A stretch of DNA of 64,000 nt, from the NCBI RefSeq assembly GCF_014204975.1, contig NZ_JACHMM010000001.1, positions 7,006,037-7,070,036 on the forward strand, given 5' to 3'. A program made the position numbers and the translations under genes. Shown here in pieces: positions 24,212 to 33,596 of the stretch (positions are counted from its first letter, which is position 1; the number at the start of each line of letters is the position of its first letter). The stretch comes from Jiangella mangrovi (GTDB taxonomy: Bacteria > Actinomycetota > Actinomycetes > Jiangellales > Jiangellaceae). Under the pieces are notes generated by a model. That model had not been told where the DNA came from and searched no databases. It worked only from the letters and a program-made list of their open reading frames with translations.

Positions 24212-26932
24212 TCAGCGACTGTCGCTGCCCTCCGTCGCCAGCGCCGCACGGCCGGCCTCCAGCCGGGCCACCGGAACCCGGAACGGCGAGCACGACACGT
24301 AGTCCAGCTTGATCGACTCGAAGAAGTGGATCGAGTCCGGATCGCCGCCGTGCTCGCCGCAGACGCCGAGCTCGAGGTCCCCGCGCGTCTCCTTGCCCTC
24401 CCAGGCGGCGATGGACACCAGCCGCCCGACCCCGTCGGCGTCGAGGGACTCGAACGGGCTCACGCCGAAGATGCCGCGCTCGAGGTAGGCCGGGAAGAAC
24501 GTCGCCTCGACGTCGTCGCGCGAAAAGCCCCACGTCGTCTGGGTGAGGTCGTTGGTGCCGAAGGAGAAGAACTCGGCCGCCTCGGCGATCTCGTGCGCCG
24601 TCATCGCCGCGCGCGGCAGCTCGATCATCGTGCCGATGGGGAACCGCAGCTCCGTCCCGGTCTCGGCCGCGACCTCGGCCACCGTCGCCTCGGCCATGTC
24701 GCGGATCGCCTCGAGCTCCTGGACGGCAGCCACCAGCGGCACCATGATCTGCGGCCGCGGGTCCAGCCCGCGCGCCAGCAGCGACGCGGCGGCCTCGGCG
24801 ATGGCCCGCACCTGCAGCTGGAACAGCCCCGGCACGACCAGCCCGAGCCGGACGCCGCGCATGCCGAGCATCGGGTTCTGCTCGTGCAGCCGCTGCACCT
24901 CGGCGAGCAACGCGGCCGCCTCCTGATCCGGCGAGCCGGTCGCGTCGCCGACGGCCACCCGCACGGACAGGTCGGTGATGTCGGGCAGGAACTCGTGCAG
25001 CGGCGGGTCGAGCAGCCGGATCGTCACCGGGTGGCCGTCCATCGCCTCGAGGATCTCGGTGAAGTCGGCGCGCTGCAGCGGGCGCAGCTCGTCGAGGCCG
25101 GCGTCGCGCTGCTCCGGCGTGCGGGCGAGGATCACGTGCTCGACGATCTTGCGCCGCGCGCCGAGGAACATGTGCTCCGTCCGGCACAGCCCGATGCCGG
25201 CGGCGCCGAGGTCGCGGGCCCGGCGGGCGTCCTCGCCGGTGTCGGCGTTGGCGCGCACCTCCATGCGGCGGCGGTCGTCGGCGTGGCGCATGAGCCGCAG
25301 GACGGCGTCGACGACCTCCTGCCGGGCACCATCCGCCGCGGTCGACGGCCCCGTCGGGGCCGACGGGGCCGCGTCGCCGTACAGCGCGTCGACGACGGCC
25401 GACGGCACCACCGGTACCTCGCCGAGGAACACCTCGCCGGTGCCGCCGTCGATCGAGATGACGTCGCCCTCGGCGACCCGGGCGCCGTCGGGCGTGGTGA
25501 ACTCGCGCGCTCGCGGATCGACCCGCAGCGCCTCGACGCCGACGACGCAGGTGCGGCCCATGCCGCGGGCGACGACGGCGGCGTGCGACGTCTTGCCGCC
25601 GCGTGAGGTGAGGACGCCGCGCGAGGCGACCATGCCGCGCAGGTCGTCGGGGTTGGTCTCGCGCCGGACGAGGATGACGTCGTCGCCGCGCTGGGCCCAC
25701 TCGACGGCGGTGGCGGAGTCGAACGCGGCCCTGCCGACGGCGGCGCCGGGGCTGGCCGCCATGCCGCGGGCGATCGCCGTCCGTGCCGCGGCGGGGTCGA
25801 ACTGCGGGAACATCAGCTGCGCGAGCTGCGCCCCGGTGACCCGCGACAGCGCCTCGTCGGCGTCGATGAGGCCCTCGTCGACCAGCTGGCCGGCGATGCG
25901 GAACGCCGCTGCCGCCGTCCGCTTGCCGACCCGGGTCTGCAGCATCCACAGCTTTCCGCGCTCGATGGTGAACTCGATGTCGCAGAGGTCGCGGTAGTGC
26001 TTCTCCAGCGTCTCCATGATGTCGAGGAGCTGGTCGTACGAGGCCTTGTCCAGCCGCTCCAGCTCGGCCAGCGCCAGCGTGTTGCGGATGCCGGCGACGA
26101 CGTCCTCGCCCTGTGCGTTGGGCAGGTAGTCGCCGTAGACGCCCTGCTCGCCGGTGGCGGGGTCGCGGGTGAACGCCACGCCGGTGCCGGAGTCGGGTCC
26201 GAGGTTGCCGAAGACCATGGCGACGACGTTCACGGCGGTGCCGAGGTCGTCGGGGATGCGCTCCTGACGGCGGTAGATGCGGGCCCGCTCGGTGTTCCAG
26301 GACTCGAAGACGGCGTGGATGGCGCGGTCGAGCTGCTCGCGCGGATCCTGCGGGAAGTCGACGTCGCTCTCGCGGCGGACGATCTCCTTGAACTCCGCGA
26401 CCAGCTCATGCAGGTCCGCGACGTCGAGATCCACGTCCGACGAGGCGCCGCGCGCGTGCTTGCGCGCCTCGAGCGCCTTGTCGAAGTGCTCGCCGTCGAC
26501 GCCCAGCACCGTCTTGCCGAACATCTGGATGAGCCGGCGGTAGGAGTCCCACGCGAACCGCTCGTCGCCGGCGACCGCGGCCAGCCCCTCGACGGAGGTG
26601 TCGGTGAGGCCGACGTTGAGGACGGTGTCCATCATGCCGGGCATCGAGAACTTGGCCCCGGAGCGCACCGACACCAGCAGCGGGTCGGTGGCGTCGCCGA
26701 GCCGCTTGCCCATGCCCGACTCGAGGCCGCTGAGATGCCACTCGATCTCGTCGGCGAGGCCGTCGGGCTCGCGGCCCGTGGCCAGGTAGGTGCGGCACGC
26801 CTTGGTGCTGATGGTGAACCCCGGCGGGACGGGGAGCCCCAGGGACGTCATCTCGGCGAGGTTGGCACCCTTGCCGCCGAGCAGGTCGCGTTGGTCCTTG
26901 CTGCCCTCGGTGAAGTCGAAAACGTACTGCAC
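24212..26932 (-). CDS. ppdK: Pyruvate, phosphate dikinase
   Basis: Enzyme of 906 aa interconverting pyruvate, ATP and phosphate with PEP, AMP and PPi. The ATP-grasp domain begins at once (DLLGGKGANLAEMTSLGLPV). The swivelling phosphohistidine domain has GGKTSHAAVVARG with catalytic His450. The C-terminal PEP-binding barrel has GLCRTEHMFLG, FGTNDLTQTTWGFSRDD and GVCGEHGGD with its active-site Cys. The GTG at 26932 follows GGAGGG at good spacing; upstream reading is not coding. It is alone on its strand, so likely its own unit, serving gluconeogenesis or glycolysis. Confidence 0.94.
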   Translation of the reverse strand: MQYVFDFTEGSKDQRDLLGGKGANLAEMTSLGLPVPPGFTISTKACRTYLATGREPDGLADEIEWHLSGLESGMGKRLGDATDPLLVSVRSGAKFSMPGMMDTVLNVGLTDTSVEGLAAVAGDERFAWDSYRRLIQMFGKTVLGVDGEHFDKALEARKHARGASSDVDLDVADLHELVAEFKEIVRRESDVDFPQDPREQLDRAIHAVFESWNTERARIYRRQERIPDDLGTAVNVVAMVFGNLGPDSGTGVAFTRDPATGEQGVYGDYLPNAQGEDVVAGIRNTLALAELERLDKASYDQLLDIMETLEKHYRDLCDIEFTIERGKLWMLQTRVGKRTAAAAFRIAGQLVDEGLIDADEALSRVTGAQLAQLMFPQFDPAAARTAIARGMAASPGAAVGRAAFDSATAVEWAQRGDDVILVRRETNPDDLRGMVASRGVLTSRGGKTSHAAVVARGMGRTCVVGVEALRVDPRAREFTTPDGARVAEGDVISIDGGTGEVFLGEVPVVPSAVVDALYGDAAPSAPTGPSTAADGARQEVVDAVLRLMRHADDRRRMEVRANADTGEDARRARDLGAAGIGLCRTEHMFLGARRKIVEHVILARTPEQRDAGLDELRPLQRADFTEILEAMDGHPVTIRLLDPPLHEFLPDITDLSVRVAVGDATGSPDQEAAALLAEVQRLHEQNPMLGMRGVRLGLVVPGLFQLQVRAIAEAAASLLARGLDPRPQIMVPLVAAVQELEAIRDMAEATVAEVAAETGTELRFPIGTMIELPRAAMTAHEIAEAAEFFSFGTNDLTQTTWGFSRDDVEATFFPAYLERGIFGVSPFESLDADGVGRLVSIAAWEGKETRGDLELGVCGEHGGDPDSIHFFESIKLDYVSCSPFRVPVARLEAGRAALATEGSDSR

Positions 26933-27159
26933 AGGCCGGCCCTCCGTGTCGCGTACGGCATCCAACGAGCGAGTTTCGCGGAGCCTAACGACGCGGACGG
27001 AGCGCCCGCCTGGACCACATCCGGACCAATTCCGGCGCGAGCGACCGTCCCGGCCACCCGTGCCCCCGTTCCCCGCGTCCGGCCCCGATCCCATGGTGGG
27101 CGGCGCGTGATGCACGGCACACGCGCTGGTACGGACCTCTCCCTACCAGTGGCGGGAGC

Positions 27160-27408
27160 TCAGCCGGGAGCCGACGAGCCGCCGGGAAGGTCCTCGCCGA
27201 TGGTGTCGCTGAGCTGGTTCACGTTGAACACCAGCCAGACGAAGATGCCGGCCGCGAGCGCGGACACCACGATGGTGCCGAGCGAGAACTTGGACTGCAC
27301 GGCCTTGTAGATGACGAACACGATGGCGACGGTGACGGCGACGGTCCGCAGCACCGGCTGCAGGTCCACGGCGGTGGTCGAAGCCCAGTCGAGGAGTCCT
27401 GCCTGCAT
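27160..27408 (-). CDS. Small two-helix membrane protein
   Basis: Protein of 82 aa beginning MQAGLLDWASTTAVDLQPVL. Two hydrophobic segments are seen: TVAVTVAIVFVIYKAV (about 23-38) and IVVSALAAGIFVWLVFNV (about 46-63). The tail is hydrophilic. Similar small membrane proteins are frequent in actinomycetes but I cannot name a function. The ATG at 27408 is preferred over an upstream in-frame start because the extra residues look non-coding. It lies between the glucoamylase-family gene and ppdK. Confidence 0.6.
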   Translation of the reverse strand: MQAGLLDWASTTAVDLQPVLRTVAVTVAIVFVIYKAVQSKFSLGTIVVSALAAGIFVWLVFNVNQLSDTIGEDLPGGSSAPG

Positions 27409-27490
27409 ACCGCCAAGATACGGATGAACCCCGCCGGCCCGCTGCCCCTCGCCCAATTCGCGGACGAGGGGCAGCGCCGGTGCCGGCCGG

Positions 27491-28990
27491 TCAGCGGTAG
27501 TTGGTGAACTCCTCCATGGCGATGACGGGCTTCACCCGCGCCTGCACGTCGGGCGTGACGAAGGCGTCGCGCAGCAGGTCGTCGGCGAGGGCGTTGCCGA
27601 TCGCGCCCATCACCATGCCCTGGTCCAGTGAGAGGAACCACTCGTCGACGGTGCCGGTGCCGACGTTGACGGCGTCGCGGAAGCCCCACTCGGAGTAGAT
27701 GTCGAAGTCGTCCTCCAGGTTCGCGAGGTTCTCCATCGCCTGCTCGGGGGCGTAGCGCAGCGCCAGGAACGAGGCGTGCGGCGTGACGACGCCGTTGGTG
27801 TAGTCCTCGGGCTCGGGCGCCGGCTGGGCCGGCTTGTCGCAGCCCTCCCAGCCGGGGTCGACGAGGGTGGCGTCGTTGTTCGACGGGTAGCCGTTCGGGT
27901 CCATCCCGATCGCGTCCACGCCGTAGACGTTGTAGCCGCCGTTGGTGTTGTTCGACGGCGAGAAGCCCCAGTAGCCGTACTGGGCCTCCTCCATTCCGTG
28001 CTCGATGTGCGCCTGGACGGTGTTGGGGTGGTTGACGGCCCAGCTGCGCCGGCCCCAGGACTCCTCGGGCACGAACAGCGACGGCATGAGCGCCTCGAAC
28101 ATGCTGCCGCCCCAGCCGGGGACCACCTCGATGCCGCGGTACTGGTAGGCGCCCTCCCAGACCTGCTGGCGCAGGTAGGTGCGGTGCTCGCCCTCGGACT
28201 TCTGCTCCGTCCAGCTCCAGTCGCAGGTGTTCGGGAAGCTGCGCCAGGTGCCGAAGTAGGTCTTGCGCGGCAGCTCGCCCTTCGCGATGCCGATGTAGGT
28301 GGCGATGCGGCTCTCGCTGACCAGCGTGTCGTAGCAGCAGGGCGCGGCGCCGGTGCTGGGCGCGTAGTGGAACAGGATCCGGTTCACCTCGGGCCGGTAG
28401 TAGAACCCGAAGTCCATGCTGTCGTAGAGCGCGCGGGCCGGTTCCGCGAGCTCCGGGACGGCCTCGGTGACGACCTGCAGGCCGGTCGCCAGCCAGCCGT
28501 TGTCGACCGACGACAGGTGCGGGACGACGGTGCTGCCGTCGTCGGGCCAGGTGGTGATGACCTCGCCGGTGTGGTGGTCGTACCAGTTGTAGAACTGGCC
28601 GCTCTCCTCGTGCCGCTCCAGCCCCTCCAGCGTGCCGAGGGTGACGGCGAGCCGGTCGACCAGCTCGGCGCGCTCGATGATGCCGAGCTCCTCGGCGACG
28701 ACGGCGCTCCACATGTAGGCGCCGATGTTGGTGGTCGACGTCTGCACGCTGGTGGTGCCGTCGTGCTTGAGCTTGTCCGCGGGCATCCCGCTGGCCTCGT
28801 CCGTCATCGCGACGAACGACGCCCAGGTGTCCTCGGCGTAGCGCTGCAGCGTGGCGCGGTCGGCGGCGGACAGGCCGTCGGCGGGCCGGGCCGCGACGGT
28901 CGGTGTGGCCTGGGTGGGCAGGGCCAGGCCGGCCGCCAGGGCCAGGGCGGCCCCCGCGGCGACGGCCTTCGCGCTTCGTCGTAGGTGCAT
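27491..28990 (-). CDS. Secreted glucoamylase-family protein (GH144-like)
   Basis: Secreted protein of 499 aa with signal peptide 1-28 (LALAAGLALPTQA). Its (alpha/alpha)-barrel-type sequence includes QTSTTNIGAYMWSAVVAEEL, YNWYDHHTGEVI and GWLATGLQVVTE. The C-terminal half has GWGGSMFEALMPSLF and the VTPHASFLALRYAPE-like motif of the glucoamylase/DUF3131 group. Members of this group, including GH144, cut beta-1,2-glucans; others are uncharacterised. AAAGGA precedes the ATG. It follows the 1442-aa ThuA protein by 27 bases on the same strand, so the two form an operon for an extracellular glycan. Confidence 0.78.
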   Translation of the reverse strand: MHLRRSAKAVAAGAALALAAGLALPTQATPTVAARPADGLSAADRATLQRYAEDTWASFVAMTDEASGMPADKLKHDGTTSVQTSTTNIGAYMWSAVVAEELGIIERAELVDRLAVTLGTLEGLERHEESGQFYNWYDHHTGEVITTWPDDGSTVVPHLSSVDNGWLATGLQVVTEAVPELAEPARALYDSMDFGFYYRPEVNRILFHYAPSTGAAPCCYDTLVSESRIATYIGIAKGELPRKTYFGTWRSFPNTCDWSWTEQKSEGEHRTYLRQQVWEGAYQYRGIEVVPGWGGSMFEALMPSLFVPEESWGRRSWAVNHPNTVQAHIEHGMEEAQYGYWGFSPSNNTNGGYNVYGVDAIGMDPNGYPSNNDATLVDPGWEGCDKPAQPAPEPEDYTNGVVTPHASFLALRYAPEQAMENLANLEDDFDIYSEWGFRDAVNVGTGTVDEWFLSLDQGMVMGAIGNALADDLLRDAFVTPDVQARVKPVIAMEEFTNYR

Positions 28991-29017
28991 GAACAGTCCT
29001 TTCCGGGGTGGACGGGG

Positions 29018-32000
29018 TCAGCTGCCGGCGGGCCGGCTGCGGCCGGCGGCGGCGATGATCTCGTTGCGCTCGGTGCGCGTCAGCACGCCGTCGTGCACGA
29101 GGTGCTGGGTCACGCTGCGGACGTGCATGAGGAACCGGCCCTCGCTCGGCCACTCGGCCTCGTCCTCGATGAGGTCCTCGACGGTGCAGCCGTCCTCGCG
29201 CTCGTGGTTGGTGACGCCGGAGTCGACGTCGCGGATGACGACGGTCGGGCTCTCGTCGGAGTCGGGGCAGGCGTCCGGCGGCCCGGACTCGAGCACGTGG
29301 AACCAGTCGAACGCGACGGTGGTCGCCTGCGTCTGCTCCTGGCCGAACGCGTAGAGCCCGACGTCGGCCGTGGCCAGCCGGTCGTTCTCGATGACGCCCA
29401 CCTGCTCGAAGTTCACGCCGTCGGCGCTGTACCAGCCGGTGTACGTCGTGCCGGACTTCTCCAGCCGCAGCCACCAGGTGGTGACGTCGGCGGGCAGCGT
29501 GACCTCGGGGAACGCCGGCTGGAAGATGTCGTCGATCTCGTGGCGCATCTCGATCTTGCGCTCGCACGGCTCTCCGACCGGCGAGGTGCCGACGTAGTCC
29601 AGCTTGAGGAAGGTCTGGTCGCTCTCGTAGACCAGCAGGCCGCCCTGCTGCCAGCGCTCGCATACCGGGCCGGACACCTTCGTCTCGACCACCCAGTCGC
29701 CGGCGGGCATGGACTGCAGCATGAGGTTCGGCGCGTTGTTGTGCTGGTCGAACAGGTTGGTCGGCGTGGTGTCGATCTTCAGTTGGCCGCCCTCGACCCG
29801 GAACCGGTTGAGGTCAGGCCGGACCACCTGGTCCCAGCGGCAGCCGTCGAGCCGGTCGCCGTCGAACTCGTCGTCCGGGGCGGGGTCGCTGCCCGGGTCG
29901 GCGCACTCGATGGGCGGCGACGCCTCGGGCACCGCCTCGACCCGGACGGAGTCGTGCGCCACCGAGCCGGCCGTGTCGGTGACCGTGACCGTCGGCCGGT
30001 AGACGCCGGAGAGCTCGTAGGTGTGGGTCACCTCCGCGCCCGTGGCCGTCGTGCCGTCACCGAGGTCCCAGGCGTAGGTGAGCTCCTGGCCCTCGGGGTC
30101 GGTGGCCTCGGCGCTGAGCGTGACCTCGTAGGGCAGCTCGCCGGACGGCGGCGTCGCCTCGACCGACCAGATCTCCGGCCGCGCGTCGACCGACACGCCC
30201 TTGCCGCGGAACTTCAGGTAGTTGAGGTTGAACAGGCCGGTCGACCCGGGCTCGTGGCGGAACACGAAGAACAGCTCGTGGGTGCCGCCGGGGTCCTCGA
30301 CCGGGACGGTGACGTCCTTCCAGGACTGCCAGCCGCCGGTCGGCTCGATGAACCCGCTGTCGCCGACCAGGGGGCCGTCGGGCGCGCCGGAGCGGATCTC
30401 GATGCGCCCGCCGCTGCCGCCCGACGCGAACCGGTAGGTGATCGCGTCGATCCCGGCGAGGTTCATCGGGTCGTAGGAGATGTAGTCGCCGTCGTCGATG
30501 AAGCCGATGTTCTGCCGGCCGCCGCGCGGGTCGCTGGTCGCCTCGAGCTGGATGCCGCTCATCGTCTGGAAGTGCTCGGCCTCCTTGAGCTTGGGCTGCA
30601 GGACGTGCAGGTCGCGCCCGGTCAGCGCGCCGACGCCGTCGCCGCCCTGGTCGGTGTAACGCGCCTCGAGCACCCAGAACAGGTCCTCGCCGGCGGGGTG
30701 TCCTTCGTCGGTGTTGGTCGCGACGGTGCCCTCGCAGCCGGGCAGCACCTCGACGGGGTGCGCGTGGCCCGCGTGCCCGAAGAGCACCTGCAGGTCGACG
30801 CCGTCGCAGCTGATGGTGCCGTCGCCGGTGGAGCCGTCCTCGGCGTCGGTGACGTCGATGTCGAACGCGATGTCGTCGCCGAAGTCGAAGAAGCCGCCCT
30901 CGACGGGTGGGTCGAGGGTCACCTCCGGCGCGGTGTTGCCGGCGGTGATCTGGACGGTCTGCGAGCGGGTCGCGCCGTCCTCGGCCATCACCGTCAGCCG
31001 GGCGGAGTACTGGCCGGCGACGGTGTACGTGTGCGTCGGGTTCGGGTCGGTGGACTCGGCGCCGTCGCCGAACGCCCAGTGGTAGGTGACGGGCAGTCCG
31101 CTCGGGTGGCCGGAGCCCTCGCTGCTGAACTGCACCTCGAGCGGCAGCGCGCCGGACGTAGGGTCGGCGCCGGCCTGGGCGACGGGCCGGGTGCCGCTGC
31201 CGGCGTACTCGATGCGGTAGATGCCGGAGTCGGCGTTGTTGCCGCCGAACCCCGTCCCCCACTCGATGACGTACAGCGCGCCGTCGGGCCCGAACGTCAT
31301 GTCCATGGGGCGCAGGAACTGCATGCTGGTGAGCAGCGGGTTGATGTCGTGGGCGTCGTCGTCGCCGTCGGGCCGGATCTCCCAGACGTCGTTGTCGAAC
31401 GGCCGCACGTAGCCGTCCTCGGTGTTCGTCCACTCGTAGAACAGCGCGGCGCCGTCGTAGTACTGCGGCCACTTGACGTCGGAGTCCAGCGCGTCGTCGT
31501 AGCGGTAGACCGGGCCGGCCATGGCGCCTCCGCCGGTGCCCATCTCGGGCGCGTTGGTGCCGGACTCGGAGCGGCCGTAGTAGATGTCGGGTGCTGTGAC
31601 GGGGGGCAGCTCGGTCAGGCCGGTGTTGTTCGGCGAGTCGTTGACGGGGGCGGCGCAGTCGAACGCCGGGCCGGCGGTGCTGGTGGCGAAGTCCCAGTCG
31701 CGGAACGGGCCGGCGCCGTGGCAGTACGGCCAGCCGAAGTTGCCGGCCGCGGTGATGCGGTTCCACTCGACCTGGCCCTCGGTGCCGCGGTCGGGGTCCG
31801 CCTGCGGCGCGTCCGGCCCGTAGTCGCCGACGAGCAGCGCGCCCGTCGCGCCGTCGACCTCGATGCGGAACGGGTTGCGGAAGCCCATGGCGTAGATCTC
31901 TGGCCGCGTCTGCGCCGTGCCGGGAGCGAACAGGTTGCCGTCGGGGACGGTGTAGCTGCCGTCGGGCTCGGGGTGGATGCGCAGCACCTTGCCGCGCAGG

Positions 32001-33346
32001 TCGTTGGTGTTGGCCGAGCTGCGCTGGGCGTCGTACGGCGCCCGGCCCGGCCGCTCGTCGATGGGCGCGTAGCCCTGCGACTCGAACGGGTTGGTGTCGT
32101 CGCCGGTGGCGAGGTAGAGGTTGCCGGCGGCGTCGAAGCTCAGGCTCCCGCCGGCGTGGCCCGAGACCGCCCGGTCGACCGGCACCTCGAGCAGCTGCAC
32201 CTCACTGGCGAGGTCCAGCGTCGTGCCCGTGAGCGTGAACCGCGACAGGCGCTGCTCGGCCTCCGTCCCGTCCGGCGAGTAGTAGAGGAAGACCCAGCCG
32301 TTCTCGGCGAAGGCCGGGTCGAGCGCGATGCCGAGCAGGCCGTCCTCGCGCTGCGTGTAGACGTCGAGGGTGCCGACGACGGTGGTCTGGCTGGTCTCGG
32401 GGTCGATCATGCGGACCTCGCCGGCCCGCTCGACGTAGAGCACCCGGCCGTCCGCCGCGACGTCTAGCTCCATCGGGTTCGCCGTGCCGGTGTCCAGCGG
32501 GACCTTGTCGAATGTGTCCCACACCGTCCCGCCGCAGTCGGCCGCCGTCGCGCCGGCCGCGGTCTCGATGCCGCCGAGCAGGTGCTGCAGGAACTCCGGC
32601 TCGGAGTAGCTCTCGGTGGTGTGCCCGCCCGCGGTGTACCAGGAGCGGCCGCCGTCGTAGGCCTGGCACCAGGCGATCGGGTGGTCGAGGCCCATCGGGT
32701 TCGCCTCGGGGTCGTACGTCGACTCGTCGAGGCTGGCCAGCACGTGCACGTCGCCACGCGGGTTGGTGCGGAAGGAGTACCACTCGTCGAAGCGCTGCCA
32801 GTCCGTCGGGAGGTGCTGCGTGGACGGGTGGGCGCGGTCGGCGACGGTGATGGTGGCGTCCTGGTTGCGCGGATGGCCCTGGAAGTAGGCCCCGACCAGC
32901 TCGCCGTACCACGGCCAGTCGTACTCCGTGTCGCTGGCCGCGTGGACGCCGGCATAACCGCCGCCGGCCTGGATGTAGCGCTCGAACGCCGCCTGCTGCT
33001 CGTCGTTCAGCACGTCGCCCGTGGTCGACAGCCAGACGACGGCGTCGTACTGGGCGAGGTTCTCGTCGGTGAACGCGCCGGCGTCCTCGGTGGCCGTGAC
33101 GGTGAACTCGTGCTGGGTGGCCAGCTGCCGGATCGCCGCGATGCCGGCCGGGATCGAGTCGTGCCGGAACGCGGCGGTCTTGCTGAAGACGAGGATCGAG
33201 TAGCCGCCGTGGCCCGGATGAGCCACGGCGGTCTGGGCTCCGGCCGCGGTCAGCAGGGCGGCGAGCAGCGTGAGGATCGCTCCCCACACCGCCGATGTGC
33301 GTGACGTGCGCCTGAGTCGTCGCCGGCGCGGTCCGGGCTGAGCCAT
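29018..33346 (-). CDS. Secreted multidomain ThuA / sugar dehydrogenase / PKD / CBM protein
   Basis: Secreted protein of 1442 aa. Domains in order: signal 1-42; ThuA-like fold about 48-270 (ILVFSKTAAFRHDSIPAGI); six-blade PQQ/sorbosone-dehydrogenase-like propeller about 290-690 (EDGLLGIALDPAF, GFRNPFRIEVD); PKD about 725-800 (YHWAFGDGAEST); a beta-sandwich; a CBM6-like domain about 930-1060 (AEHFQTMSGIQLE); a second PKD about 1075-1150; a DUF1349-like laminin-type domain about 1175-1370; and a helical tail. ThuA proteins and such dehydrogenases act on disaccharides. It is first in the operon, behind a LacI-type palindrome, with GAGAGGA before the ATG. Its exact substrate is unknown. Confidence 0.85.
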   Translation of the reverse strand: MAQPGPRRRRLRRTSRTSAVWGAILTLLAALLTAAGAQTAVAHPGHGGYSILVFSKTAAFRHDSIPAGIAAIRQLATQHEFTVTATEDAGAFTDENLAQYDAVVWLSTTGDVLNDEQQAAFERYIQAGGGYAGVHAASDTEYDWPWYGELVGAYFQGHPRNQDATITVADRAHPSTQHLPTDWQRFDEWYSFRTNPRGDVHVLASLDESTYDPEANPMGLDHPIAWCQAYDGGRSWYTAGGHTTESYSEPEFLQHLLGGIETAAGATAADCGGTVWDTFDKVPLDTGTANPMELDVAADGRVLYVERAGEVRMIDPETSQTTVVGTLDVYTQREDGLLGIALDPAFAENGWVFLYYSPDGTEAEQRLSRFTLTGTTLDLASEVQLLEVPVDRAVSGHAGGSLSFDAAGNLYLATGDDTNPFESQGYAPIDERPGRAPYDAQRSSANTNDLRGKVLRIHPEPDGSYTVPDGNLFAPGTAQTRPEIYAMGFRNPFRIEVDGATGALLVGDYGPDAPQADPDRGTEGQVEWNRITAAGNFGWPYCHGAGPFRDWDFATSTAGPAFDCAAPVNDSPNNTGLTELPPVTAPDIYYGRSESGTNAPEMGTGGGAMAGPVYRYDDALDSDVKWPQYYDGAALFYEWTNTEDGYVRPFDNDVWEIRPDGDDDAHDINPLLTSMQFLRPMDMTFGPDGALYVIEWGTGFGGNNADSGIYRIEYAGSGTRPVAQAGADPTSGALPLEVQFSSEGSGHPSGLPVTYHWAFGDGAESTDPNPTHTYTVAGQYSARLTVMAEDGATRSQTVQITAGNTAPEVTLDPPVEGGFFDFGDDIAFDIDVTDAEDGSTGDGTISCDGVDLQVLFGHAGHAHPVEVLPGCEGTVATNTDEGHPAGEDLFWVLEARYTDQGGDGVGALTGRDLHVLQPKLKEAEHFQTMSGIQLEATSDPRGGRQNIGFIDDGDYISYDPMNLAGIDAITYRFASGGSGGRIEIRSGAPDGPLVGDSGFIEPTGGWQSWKDVTVPVEDPGGTHELFFVFRHEPGSTGLFNLNYLKFRGKGVSVDARPEIWSVEATPPSGELPYEVTLSAEATDPEGQELTYAWDLGDGTTATGAEVTHTYELSGVYRPTVTVTDTAGSVAHDSVRVEAVPEASPPIECADPGSDPAPDDEFDGDRLDGCRWDQVVRPDLNRFRVEGGQLKIDTTPTNLFDQHNNAPNLMLQSMPAGDWVVETKVSGPVCERWQQGGLLVYESDQTFLKLDYVGTSPVGEPCERKIEMRHEIDDIFQPAFPEVTLPADVTTWWLRLEKSGTTYTGWYSADGVNFEQVGVIENDRLATADVGLYAFGQEQTQATTVAFDWFHVLESGPPDACPDSDESPTVVIRDVDSGVTNHEREDGCTVEDLIEDEAEWPSEGRFLMHVRSVTQHLVHDGVLTRTERNEIIAAAGRSRPAGS

Positions 33347-33420
33347 GAGCGGTTCCTCTCCATCGAGTCCCCCTGCCCCCCGGTGCCCGGCCCCTGGATT
33401 CGGCTGGCCGCCCGCCGAAT

Positions 33421-33445
33421 GTAACCGGTATCAGTAACCGGTTAC
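33421..33445. promoter_or_regulatory. LacI-type operator, GTAACCGGTTAC
   Basis: A perfect 12-bp palindrome GTAACCGGTTAC (33434-33445) has a central CG typical of LacI-family sites, and GTAACCGGT recurs 13 bases to the left (33421-33429). It lies about 90 bases upstream of the ThuA gene start. No LacI gene is in the window. Confidence 0.6.
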
Positions 33446-33596
33446 GAAGAGATTTCCGTACCAAATGTCCGGTGTCAAGAGGCGGTGCCCAGGCTCCCGT
33501 CCTTGTGGTGCTCACTGGAGCTGTGGACAGCGATGATCATCAAGGATCGCGTACGCCACTACGCGTTCTCGCGCCCCACCACGCCTACATGCCTAG

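Noticed and set aside
26933-27115. Extra 61-codon N-terminal extension of ppdK
   Set aside because: The extension lacks homology and the GTG at 26932 has an excellent ribosome site.
28985-32467. Rightward open frame of 1160 codons
   Set aside because: It is antisense to the ThuA gene, has low-complexity Arg/Gly/Val-rich content without domains, and is a high-GC shadow.
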